Source of the DNA: Alphaproteobacteria bacterium
Lineage (GTDB): Bacteria; Pseudomonadota; Alphaproteobacteria; Puniceispirillales; Marisalimonadaceae
Assembly: GCA_016777645.1 (NCBI GenBank)
Contig: JADHRC010000014.1
Location: 1-18,730 of the forward strand
Direction: 5' to 3'
Length of the DNA stretch: 18,730 bases
Shown: positions 7,813-15,203 of the stretch, one piece after another
How the letters are laid out: every line of letters begins with the position of its first letter
Position numbering within the stretch: position 1 is the stretch's first letter
Position numbers and translations under genes: made by a program
The notes under the pieces: generated by a model
What the model was told of the DNA's origin: nothing
The model's input: only the letters and a program-made list of their open reading frames with translations
Databases searched by the model: none

Positions 7813-8805
7813 TTATAATTTAGAAGCTGCGTCTAATAACTGCTCACCTAATTTGCCTGCATTTTTAATATAAGCGTCATAGACTGGCTTTGAGGCTTCT
7901 TTGAAAGCATCAATATCAGCTTGAGTAGGAACAACAATCTTCATCCCTTTTGATTTGGCTAGCGCATATGCATCTGCTTCAATCTGTGACATTTTATCCC
8001 TTACATCTTTTTCAGCCATTAAGGCAGAACTCATAATAATATCTTTGTGCTTTTTAGACAGAGAATTAAACCATTTTGAATTGGCTACTACTAAAAATTC
8101 AATATCACCATGATCAGTCTTTGTTATTGTATCCATAACTTCATACAATTTTCTTGATTTTACTCCAGAAACGCCAGTCATTCCAACATCAACTGTACCA
8201 CGCTGATATGCCAAGTATTGTTCAGAGCCAGAGATCAAAGTTGGAGCTCCTCCAGAAGCTCGAACAAATGCACCTAATGTTTTTCCAAAAACTCTTACTT
8301 TTTTCCCTTTCATATCAGAAGGGTTTTTAATTGCTTTTCCTTTTGATAACATTATTGCTCCACCATAAGCTTGCCACCACAAAACAGTAGATCCAGTCCC
8401 TTCAATTGCTTTATCTATTGGCCCTCTAATTGGAGAACCTTTTGCAACTGCTTTTCTAACTTTTTCTTCGCTGTTCAACAAAAATGGTTGATAGAAAAGA
8501 TCTACTGCAGGAATGTCTCCCACATAGCGAGTTAAAGATGCTACACCAGCCTCAATTGATCCAGATCCAACAGCTGCAGGAACTTCTTTGTCTTTATAAA
8601 GCTGTGCTGAATCATAAATTTGAACTTCAATTTCACCATTTGATTTTTTTTCAACATCATTTTTAAATAATAATAAATTTTGACCCAAATGACTTTTCAA
8701 AGGCAACTGTATTGAAATTCTCATAGTTACGTCAGCCGCAAAACTTTTTGTTGTAATCGCGAAGAATGCTAAAACAAATAATAATATTTTTGATAAATTA
8801 AACAT
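7813..8805 (-). CDS. dctP: TRAP transporter periplasmic solute-binding protein (DctP)
   Basis: 330 residues. The N-terminus is a Sec signal peptide: K6, a hydrophobic core (7-17), and a probable cleavage site after SFA at residue 23. The mature part has the DctP fold signals: an IQLPLKSHLGQNLLLFKNDV start, the NPSDMKGKKVRVFG block (161-174), and GTVDVGMTG (203-211). R171 lies where TRAP binding proteins carry the nearly invariant arginine that pairs with the substrate carboxylate, so the ligand is probably an organic acid. The gene follows the E1-like gene by 44 bases and has a G-rich ribosome site (AGGGGGG). It is the first of the complete TRAP set. The exact ligand cannot be told from sequence. 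Confidence 0.94.
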   Translation of the reverse strand: MFNLSKILLFVLAFFAITTKSFAADVTMRISIQLPLKSHLGQNLLLFKNDVEKKSNGEIEVQIYDSAQLYKDKEVPAAVGSGSIEAGVASLTRYVGDIPAVDLFYQPFLLNSEEKVRKAVAKGSPIRGPIDKAIEGTGSTVLWWQAYGGAIMLSKGKAIKNPSDMKGKKVRVFGKTLGAFVRASGGAPTLISGSEQYLAYQRGTVDVGMTGVSGVKSRKLYEVMDTITKTDHGDIEFLVVANSKWFNSLSKKHKDIIMSSALMAEKDVRDKMSQIEADAYALAKSKGMKIVVPTQADIDAFKEASKPVYDAYIKNAGKLGEQLLDAASKL

Positions 8806-8849
8806 TATAACCCCCCTACTTTCTTAATTTTAAATTTAATAAAATTCTT

Positions 8850-11150
8850 TTAATTAATATTAAAGCCTATGTTAGAGATGCTATTTGAGTCAATTGCAAA
8901 TTCAGTAAATAATTCCTTAATATTTCCTGTTTGACCAAAACGATCAACACCTAATGGTATGGTTTTGTGACCAAAAACTGAACCTAACCATGAAAGAGTC
9001 ATAGGATGGCCATCAATAACTGTAATTAATTTTGTATCTTTAGAGATGTAATCTAAGAGAACTTCAATATGGCTTTGTTCTTTATGAGTGTGTAAATTAG
9101 ATGATTTATTTTTCCAATCATGAAATAAATTATCTGAGCTTGTAATACTTAGTACTCCAATATCTTTAAACCTTTCACCTAAAATAGAAGCAGCTTCAAT
9201 GACTTCGTTAGCTATGACACCTTGATAAACTATGACTAATTGCGGATTAGGCCCGGGTTTTTTTAACCAATATCCACCTTTTAAAATATTAGTTTTTAAC
9301 GACTCATCTATGTGTCTATGTGGTTGTTCAATTGACCTGGTGCTTAATCTTAAATATACTGAGCCACCATTTTCCATTTGAAGATAATCAAAACCGTAGC
9401 TCATAATAATTGACAGTTCATCAGCGAAAGCTGGTTCAAAGCTTAGAAGTCCAGGCTGACTTATTCCTATTAAAGGTGTACCTATCGATTGATGCGCTCC
9501 TCCTTCAGGTGCAAGAGAAATACCCGAAGGTGTGCCAGCAAGCATAAACCTTGCATCCTGATAACAGGCATAGTTCATGGCATCTAATCCTCTTGCTATA
9601 AATGGATCGTAAACAGTGCCTACTGGAAACAATCTTTCTCCAAATAACTCATGAGATAAACCAGCTGCACCTAACATTAAAAACAAATTCATTTCGGCAA
9701 TGCCAAGTTCCAAATGTTGTCCTTCCTTTGAAAAAATCCATTTTTGTGCAGATGGAATTTTTCTGTCTCTAAAAGTATCTGAACTTTCTACTCTACTAAA
9801 AAGACCCTTTCTATTTATCCACGGTCCTAAATTAGTTGAAACAGATACATCAGGAGATGTAGTGATAATCCTGTTACTAAATTCAGTATTGTTTTTTGCA
9901 TATTGATCTAAAATTTTACCAAAAGCATTCTGAGTAGAAATTGAAGTGTCTTTAATTGAAATATTGCTATCAACTTCAATTTTTTTACTTTTATATTTTC
10001 TATGACCAGCCCTTTGAAAGGGTAAACTTTTTATATATTTATCTAACTCTTGATTAGATTTATCATCTAAAAATGTATTCCATTCATTGCCATCTATTAC
10101 TCCAAGTTTAGATTTAAAAGTCTCCATCTGTACTTTAGTCATTAGCCCGGCATGATTGTCTTTATGCCCAGCTAAAGGAGTACCCCATCCTTTGATAGTA
10201 TAGGCAATAAAAGCAGTGGGTTTATCATCTTTAATATTTTTAAAAGCATCACATAAAGTATAAACACAATGTCCACCCAGATTAGCCATCAGGTCTAGAA
10301 ACTCTTCGTCCGTTCTTTTATTAATTAGTTGAGATACAATATTTTGATCACCAATATCGTCCAATACTCTTTGCTTAAAAGTGGCACCACCCTCATATAT
10401 AAGAGCTGAGTAAAGTTGATTTGGACAATCATCAATCCATTTTTTTAATTGCTCGCCTCCCGGCTCACTAAAAGCTTCTTTTTGAAGTTTTCCATATTTT
10501 AATACAACAAGGTTCCACCCAAAAGCCTCAAAAACTGAACTCAAACGTTCTGATAAACCTTCGTGCACAACCCCATCTAAAGATTGTCTATTGTAATCAA
10601 TTATCCACCAAACATTTCTTAAATCATGTTTCCAACCCTCTTGGAGACATTCATAGATGTTTCCCTCATCTAGTTCTGCATCTCCAACTAGCGCAATCAT
10701 CCTGCCTTTTGTTAAGTTTTTACCAAACGCTTTATTTTCAATATAATCTTGTGTAAGGGATATAAAACTTGTCATTGCAACACCTAGTCCTACAGAACCA
10801 GTAGATATATCAACATCATCAACATCTTTTGTTCTAGATGGATAAGATTGCGCCCCTCCAAAACCCCTAAAGTTTTGAATATTTTCTTTAGTTTGTAGTC
10901 CAGATAAATATTGTATGGCATGGAATACGGGACTAGCATGAGGTTTAACCGCAACTCTATCTTCAGGTCTTAAAATATCAAAATATAAAGCGGTCATTAT
11001 TGAAACTATCGAAGCGGAACTTGCCTGGTGACCACCAACCTTTAAACCATCATCATTCGACCTAATATGGTTTGCATTGTGAATCATCCAACATGAAAGC
11101 CATAGGATTTTTTGCTCTATTAATTTTAAGAATTTATTTTTATCAATCAT
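8850..11150 (-). CDS. Short pyruvate dehydrogenase E1 / transketolase-like enzyme (MdeB-like)
   Basis: 766 residues. Thiamine diphosphate enzyme of the homodimeric (AceE-like) E1 group: GGHQAS (39-44), KPHASPV with H71, NFRGFGGAQSYPS (93-105), the cofactor motif GDAELDEGN (156-164) with DYNRQSLDG (185-193), then the pyrimidine-binding and C-terminal domains. It is shorter than E. coli AceE (about 887 residues): relative to the GGH motif roughly 65 N-terminal residues are absent, and these bind the E2 core in AceE. An in-frame TAA three codons before the ATG rules out an upstream extension. No E2 or E3 gene lies nearby. The set-up with a divergent Lrp regulator resembles mdeB/mdeR of Pseudomonas putida, where MdeB is proposed to act on 2-oxobutyrate. 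It likely decarboxylates a 2-oxo acid made by this pathway. Confidence 0.84.
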   Translation of the reverse strand: MIDKNKFLKLIEQKILWLSCWMIHNANHIRSNDDGLKVGGHQASSASIVSIMTALYFDILRPEDRVAVKPHASPVFHAIQYLSGLQTKENIQNFRGFGGAQSYPSRTKDVDDVDISTGSVGLGVAMTSFISLTQDYIENKAFGKNLTKGRMIALVGDAELDEGNIYECLQEGWKHDLRNVWWIIDYNRQSLDGVVHEGLSERLSSVFEAFGWNLVVLKYGKLQKEAFSEPGGEQLKKWIDDCPNQLYSALIYEGGATFKQRVLDDIGDQNIVSQLINKRTDEEFLDLMANLGGHCVYTLCDAFKNIKDDKPTAFIAYTIKGWGTPLAGHKDNHAGLMTKVQMETFKSKLGVIDGNEWNTFLDDKSNQELDKYIKSLPFQRAGHRKYKSKKIEVDSNISIKDTSISTQNAFGKILDQYAKNNTEFSNRIITTSPDVSVSTNLGPWINRKGLFSRVESSDTFRDRKIPSAQKWIFSKEGQHLELGIAEMNLFLMLGAAGLSHELFGERLFPVGTVYDPFIARGLDAMNYACYQDARFMLAGTPSGISLAPEGGAHQSIGTPLIGISQPGLLSFEPAFADELSIIMSYGFDYLQMENGGSVYLRLSTRSIEQPHRHIDESLKTNILKGGYWLKKPGPNPQLVIVYQGVIANEVIEAASILGERFKDIGVLSITSSDNLFHDWKNKSSNLHTHKEQSHIEVLLDYISKDTKLITVIDGHPMTLSWLGSVFGHKTIPLGVDRFGQTGNIKELFTEFAIDSNSISNIGFNIN

Positions 11151-11272
11151 TTTAGAAATTTAACATACTTGTAATGAAATGAATGACTAAAAATTATAAT
11201 TTTATTTTATAATTTAGCATAATATGCTAATATTTTAATAATATAGATATTATATTCTTAAAAGGCATTAAA
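11151..11272. promoter_or_regulatory. Divergent control region between E1-like gene and lrp-type regulator
   Basis: 122 bases, extremely AT-rich, between two divergent starts. It should contain the promoter of the ten-gene leftward run and that of the regulator. A TATAAT reads leftward at plus-strand 11193-11198, inside a 14-base AT palindrome (11190-11203); a -35 at normal spacing would fall inside the palindrome at 11214-11230, so a bound regulator could block or contact polymerase. The regulator has an AAAGG ribosome site at 11261-11265. Promoter positions are candidates only. Confidence 0.5.
11214..11230. promoter_or_regulatory. 17-base palindrome, candidate Lrp-type operator
   Basis: TTAGCATAATATGCTAA has two perfect 8-base arms around one central base. 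Lrp/AsnC regulators bind as dimers or octamers to imperfect palindromes of about 15 bases and usually control the divergent neighbour. Its place midway between the two starts makes it the best candidate operator in the window. GC bases in the arms (AGC/GCT) make it less likely to be a chance AT palindrome. Binding is inferred. Confidence 0.55.
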
Positions 11273-11740
11273 TTGAGCAATATTGATAGAATAGATCAAA
11301 AAATAATTTTTTTTTTACAACAGGATGGTCGACTTACAAATTTTGAATTAGCTGAGAAAGTTGGTTTGTCTGCTTCGCCATGTTTACGAAGGGTAAAAAA
11401 CCTTGAAAAAAAGGGATTAATTTCAGGTTACACTGCCATAATAGATGAGGTTTCTTACGGCTTTCCTGTAACTGCATTTGTTTCTGTCAGATTGGAAAAT
11501 CAGACTGATCATATTCTAAAATCTTTTGAAAAAGATATTACCTCCTTAGATGCTGTTATGGATTGCTGGCTTGTTACAGGAAACCGAGATTATCTTTTAA
11601 GGGTTGTAGCTGCTGATTTAAAGAATTATGAAATATTTATGCGTGAAGAACTAACTAAAGTAAAAGGTATAGCTTCTATCGAAACAAATTTTGCATTAGG
11701 AAGAGTAAAAACAAAAAACAATCTACCTTTAATCTCTTAA
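11273..11740 (+). CDS. Lrp/AsnC family transcriptional regulator
   Basis: 155 residues, the standard size. The N-terminal winged helix-turn-helix spans about 5-55 (LTNFELAEKVGLSASPCLRR, with recognition helix about 34-46). The C-terminal RAM effector domain (about 65-145) contains the loop VTGNRDYLLRV (101-111), where family members bind amino acids or similar small ligands. The start is a TTG at 11273, supported by AAAGG 7 bases upstream and by the normal N-terminus MSNIDRIDQKI. Divergent placement next to the ten-gene run makes it the probable regulator of that run, as MdeR is for mdeB. A run of ten T lies early in the gene (11307-11316). It may be cotranscribed with the hydrolase 20 bases downstream. 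Confidence 0.94.
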   Translation: MSNIDRIDQKIIFFLQQDGRLTNFELAEKVGLSASPCLRRVKNLEKKGLISGYTAIIDEVSYGFPVTAFVSVRLENQTDHILKSFEKDITSLDAVMDCWLVTGNRDYLLRVVAADLKNYEIFMREELTKVKGIASIETNFALGRVKTKNNLPLIS

Positions 11741-11760
11741 CTTCTATAATATGAAACAAT

Positions 11761-12654
11761 ATGGTGATAGATTTAAAACAAATTAATGCAGGCGATCTCA
11801 ACATTAGCTACTTTGAAGAAGGACCATTAAATGGTATTCCTGTTATTCTTCTTCATGGATTTCCATACGACATCTACGCCTATGAAAATGTATCAGCTAT
11901 ATTACTCTCCCACGGCTATCGGGTTATTATCCCTTACCTAAGAGGATATGGAAAAACAGTATTTCTTGAAAAAGAAACCTTGAGATCAGGTCAACAAGCA
12001 GCTTTAGCCATGGACCTTTTAAATTTAATGGATTCTATTCAAATTGAAAAAGCTATTTTAGCAGGTTATGATTGGGGTGGCAGGGCTGCTTGCATTGTTT
12101 CTGCACTTTTCCCAGAAAGATGTTTAGGTCTGGTGTCATGCAATGGGTACAATATTCAAGACATAAAAAATGCAACAAAATCTTCAACACCCTATATTGA
12201 ACACAAATTATGGTATCAATATTTCTTTCACAGCGAAAGAGGACGAAATAGTTTAAAAACTAATAGGCATGAATTTATAAAGTTTTTGTGGTCAACTTGG
12301 TCACCATCATGGGACTATAATGAGATAACATATAACTTAAGTTCAGCATCTTTTGAAAACAAAGACTTTGTAGATGTTGTAATACATAGCTATAAACACC
12401 GATTTGGGCTTGCCCATGGAGATGCTAAGTTTGACTCAGTAGAGAAAATGTTATCTAAACAACCAGTAATTAAGGTGCCAAGTATTACAATTGACGGAGC
12501 AAATGACGGTGTAACAGGATTGTCAAACCCTAAAAAACTCAAAGAAAAATTTTTAAACCACATAAAACATCAAATTTTACCAAATGTAGGTCACAATATA
12601 CCTCAAGAAAACCCTAATGAATTTGCCAAAGCTATTTTGGAGTTAGCAATATAA
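11761..12654 (+). CDS. Alpha/beta hydrolase, epoxide hydrolase type
   Basis: 297 residues. The oxyanion-hole motif HGFPYD starts at H32. The nucleophile elbow GYDWGG has Asp (D104) rather than Ser, which points to epoxide hydrolases or haloalkane/haloacid dehalogenases rather than esterases. The acid is D249 (GANDGVTG) and the base H278 (VGHNIP). Lid tyrosines at Y152/Y154 (WYQYFFHSERG) and Y211 (HSYKHRFG) match those that activate the epoxide oxygen in epoxide hydrolases, which favours that activity. It follows the Lrp regulator by 20 bases on the same strand with only a weak ribosome site, so it is probably in the regulator's transcript. It converges on the aminotransferase gene with a 9-base gap. 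Confidence 0.82.
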   Translation: MVIDLKQINAGDLNISYFEEGPLNGIPVILLHGFPYDIYAYENVSAILLSHGYRVIIPYLRGYGKTVFLEKETLRSGQQAALAMDLLNLMDSIQIEKAILAGYDWGGRAACIVSALFPERCLGLVSCNGYNIQDIKNATKSSTPYIEHKLWYQYFFHSERGRNSLKTNRHEFIKFLWSTWSPSWDYNEITYNLSSASFENKDFVDVVIHSYKHRFGLAHGDAKFDSVEKMLSKQPVIKVPSITIDGANDGVTGLSNPKKLKEKFLNHIKHQILPNVGHNIPQENPNEFAKAILELAI

Positions 12655-12663
12655 TAAGAATAT

Positions 12664-13872
12664 CTATAAATTAGCAATTTGGTTAGGTATCCCGAATTCT
12701 TTTTGACATATTTCTGCTAAAAGTTTTATCCCTTCATCAATTTCATCAATAGTTGGGTTACCATAACAAAGTCTCATTTTACGTTTACCGTTAGGATTAA
12801 TTGACCATTCTTGACCAGGATTTATAGCAACACCTTGTTTTATGGCAATTTCATACAACCTAGAGGTATCTACTTCTTCAGGCATCTCTATCCAAATAAA
12901 TATTCCTCCATCTGGTTTTTGATAATCAGCTGTTGAACCAAAGTATTTATCTAATGCATCACATATAGCGTCAGATTTCTTTTTTAGTTCGCTTCTAAGT
13001 TTATTTACATGAGAACTAAAATTATTTTTACAAAACTCTGCTAAGGCCATTTGTTCTAAAGAGCCGCTACCAGCATCAGTTTTATATGGCAAAATTCTTG
13101 ATAAAACATTCCAGTCTGCCACTAAATACCCCACCCTTAAAGCCGGAGCAATAGATTTTGAAAAGGAGCCACAATAGATTACGTAGCCTTCATCATCAAA
13201 AGACTTTATCGCAGGGGGTCTCTTCTTTTCATATATTAAGTCCGCATAACAATCATCTTCAAAAATAGGGATCATATACTTTTTAGACAGATCAATTAGT
13301 CCTTTTCTTTTTTCAACTGACATAATCGTACCAGTTGGATTTTGAATTGTTGGGATCGTATAAATATATCTTGGTTTTTTATTTTCACCCTCAAGTCTAT
13401 CTAAAACTTTTTGTAAAAATACCAAATCCATTCCATCTTTTTCTAAAGGAATACCTACCATATTAACACCAAGTCTCTTTAACCTGGAAATTGTTCCTCC
13501 ATAATTTTCTTCTTCTATTATTACCGTATCACCCCTCTTAAGAAAAGTAGTGTTTACTAAATCCAAAGCCTGTAATGATCCAGAAACAACAAGTATCTCT
13601 TTTTCAGAACAGTTTATAGAAGCACTATTTTTAAGTTGGCTAGATATAAAACTTCTTAGGGGGATATAACCTTGAGGGCCACTCTCTAAACCATATTTTG
13701 CTAATGTTTTACCTTCTTTTAAAATAACATTATCTATAGATTCCCTAAGGGAAACAACTGGTATATTTTCACTATCATTATGGCCACCAATAAAGTTAAA
13801 TCTTGGATAGCCATTCCATTCAATGGCTGCTCCCAATGCATCTGAATGCAAAAAATTATTAACATCAAACAT
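12664..13872 (-). CDS. PLP-dependent class I/II aminotransferase (MocR-type catalytic domain, no HTH)
   Basis: 402 residues, fold type I. PLP-binding marks: Y69 (GPQGYIPLR), QNPTG (177-181) with N178, EDDCYADL with D207 and Y209, the Schiff-base lysine K239 in CGSFSKSIAPALRVGY, R246, and R367 (RKMRLCYG) for the substrate carboxylate. The sequence matches the aminotransferase domain found in MocR regulators and in 2-aminoadipate aminotransferases (LysN-like), but no GntR helix-turn-helix precedes it, so it is an enzyme and not a regulator. It would move an amino group between an amino acid and a 2-oxo acid. The ATG has an AGGGAGA ribosome site. It is a single leftward gene, convergent with the epoxide hydrolase-like gene and divergent from the next pair; substrate unknown. 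Confidence 0.87.
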   Translation of the reverse strand: MFDVNNFLHSDALGAAIEWNGYPRFNFIGGHNDSENIPVVSLRESIDNVILKEGKTLAKYGLESGPQGYIPLRSFISSQLKNSASINCSEKEILVVSGSLQALDLVNTTFLKRGDTVIIEEENYGGTISRLKRLGVNMVGIPLEKDGMDLVFLQKVLDRLEGENKKPRYIYTIPTIQNPTGTIMSVEKRKGLIDLSKKYMIPIFEDDCYADLIYEKKRPPAIKSFDDEGYVIYCGSFSKSIAPALRVGYLVADWNVLSRILPYKTDAGSGSLEQMALAEFCKNNFSSHVNKLRSELKKKSDAICDALDKYFGSTADYQKPDGGIFIWIEMPEEVDTSRLYEIAIKQGVAINPGQEWSINPNGKRKMRLCYGNPTIDEIDEGIKLLAEICQKEFGIPNQIANL

Positions 13873-13962
13873 AATATTCTCCCTAATATTATTAGAATAT
13901 ATTAAAGTTTTTTTTTGTAAAATAATTAGAAAAATTTATAATTTTAAGATGGAAAAATTTTA
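13873..13962. promoter_or_regulatory. Divergent promoter region, aminotransferase / unknown gene
   Basis: 90 AT-rich bases between divergent genes. For the rightward pair, TTGTAA (13915-13920) and TATAAT (13937-13942) are 16 bases apart, putting the transcript start about 13 bases before the ATG; this is the best promoter candidate in the window. On the left side a loose inverted repeat (ATATTCT at 13874-13880 and AGAATAT at 13894-13900) spans the aminotransferase ribosome site and may be chance. Confidence 0.4.
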
Positions 13963-14346
13963 ATGATACCAATAGAACAATGGATAAACAAAGTTAATTC
14001 TAATCAAAGGTTAGTTGCAAGTGGTAGGTGGTTAAATCTAAATTTCACATTTGGATATGGTGACGAAGATTATTTGTTTAAAATAAAAGATGGTCAATTA
14101 ATAACTATATATAAGAGAATTATTCTAACTGAAAGTGGTGTTTTTAGAATTCATGCAGAGAAAAATTGTTGGAAAAAACATTGGCTGGAAACACCTCCCC
14201 GAGATTATCATGATATTTTTGCTATGTTGGCCAAAAAGATAGTCACCATTGATGGAAATTTAATTCCTCTTATACAAAATTTACAATATTTCAAAGATAT
14301 AATTGCTTCCAATAGAAATACGAAAACCCAATTAGGCTTAAAATGA
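13963..14346 (+). CDS. Small protein of unknown function (possible SCP2-like fold)
   Basis: 127 residues, no signal peptide or membrane segment. I do not recognise it firmly. It contains an alternating beta-type pattern (FTFGYGDEDYLFKIKDGQL, 28-46), then aromatic residues (NCWKKHWLETPP, 68-79), a DYHDIFAML helix (81-89) and NLQYFKDIIA near 106-115. That pattern recalls SCP2/sterol-carrier-like proteins that bind a hydrophobic ligand, but this is a weak resemblance. The codon pattern is like its neighbours, and the last codons overlap the next gene by 4 bases (ATGA), so it is a real, translationally coupled gene. The tight pairing suggests it binds the substrate or product of the hydrolase or regulates it. 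Confidence 0.75.
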   Translation: MIPIEQWINKVNSNQRLVASGRWLNLNFTFGYGDEDYLFKIKDGQLITIYKRIILTESGVFRIHAEKNCWKKHWLETPPRDYHDIFAMLAKKIVTIDGNLIPLIQNLQYFKDIIASNRNTKTQLGLK

Positions 14347-15203
14347 AAAAAGATACAATAGAATTTGAAGACATCATTGGAAGATATTTTACCCTAAATA
14401 TTAATGATCAAAATTATAGAATATATGTTGAAGAGGCAGGGTCAGGAATACCACTTATATGCCTTCACACTGCTGGTTCTGATGGAAGACAATTCAGACA
14501 TATATTAAATGATAAAAAAATAACAGAAAAATATAGAGTCATTGTTTTCGACCTTCCTTGGCATGGAAAATCAAATCCTCCCTTAGGTTTTCAAAATTTA
14601 GATTATAAACTTACTACTAGTTTTTATAAACAAATCATCATGTCATTTTGTCACAAATACTCACTAGAGAAGCCTGTGATAATGGGTTGCTCTATGGGAG
14701 GGCGTGTGGTTTTACATCTAGCTTTAGAACAAAATGAATATTTTAGAGCTGTTATAGCGCTTGAAGGCTCAGATAAACTTGAGCCCTATTATGATTTAGA
14801 TTGGCTGTACAGACCTGACGTTCATGGAGGAATGGTCCAGGCTGCATTTGTATCATCACAAATTGCTCCACAAAGCCCAGACGAATTTAGACACGAAACT
14901 TTATGGCATTATATGCAAGGAGGGCCAGGTGTATTTAAAGGAGATCTATATTTTTACTGGCATGATGGAGATTTTGACGATAGGTCAAGTTTAATAGATA
15001 CATCAATATGCCCTGTATATCTATTATCCGGAGAGTATGATTGCTCATGTACCCCAGAAAAAACAATGGAAACTGCTAGCAGGATAAAAGGATCAAAGGC
15101 AAAAATTATAAAAGGAGTAGGACACTTTCCAATGTCAGAAAATCCTGAACTATTTAAATCTTATATACACCCTATTCTCAATGAAATTTTAGAAAAGGTT
15201 TAA
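14343..15203 (+). CDS. Alpha/beta hydrolase (serine hydrolase)
   Basis: 286 residues. The nucleophile elbow is GCSMGG with S117, the acid D233 (SGEYDCSC), and the base H261 (GVGHFPMSENP); the oxyanion region is LHTAGSDG (41-48). A complete Ser-Asp-His triad means an esterase, lactonase or C-C bond hydrolase. DLPWHGKSN (70-78) is the usual DxxGxGxS-like loop. The cap region (about 145-215) is rich in Asp, Tyr and Trp. It starts inside the stop codon of the small unknown gene and shares its last bases with the SDR stop on the other strand. It lacks an amidase signature, but some alpha/beta hydrolases do cleave amides, so it cannot be excluded as the missing amide-hydrolysing step. The substrate is unknown. 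Confidence 0.86.
   Translation: MKKDTIEFEDIIGRYFTLNINDQNYRIYVEEAGSGIPLICLHTAGSDGRQFRHILNDKKITEKYRVIVFDLPWHGKSNPPLGFQNLDYKLTTSFYKQIIMSFCHKYSLEKPVIMGCSMGGRVVLHLALEQNEYFRAVIALEGSDKLEPYYDLDWLYRPDVHGGMVQAAFVSSQIAPQSPDEFRHETLWHYMQGGPGVFKGDLYFYWHDGDFDDRSSLIDTSICPVYLLSGEYDCSCTPEKTMETASRIKGSKAKIIKGVGHFPMSENPELFKSYIHPILNEILEKV

Noticed and set aside
8484..8666. Plus-strand open frame opposite dctP
   Set aside because: Antisense to a confident DctP gene, rich in Gln/Leu/His as expected for a reverse frame, no ribosome site.
9700..9906. Plus-strand open frame opposite the E1-like gene
   Set aside because: Antisense to a highly conserved enzyme, no family resemblance.
11745..11750. Perfect TATAAT just before the epoxide hydrolase-type gene
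   Set aside because: No acceptable -35 at 16-18 bases and only 10 bases to the ATG; probably chance in AT-rich DNA, with the gene read from the regulator's promoter.
12643..12678. Direct repeat TTAGCAAT flanking the convergent gene ends
   Set aside because: Both copies lie in the C-terminal codons of the two genes and are only 8 bases long; no sign of an attachment site or terminator.
12664..13872. Aminotransferase read as a MocR/GntR regulator
   Set aside because: The protein starts directly with the aminotransferase fold; no helix-turn-helix precedes it, and only 90 bases lie upstream.
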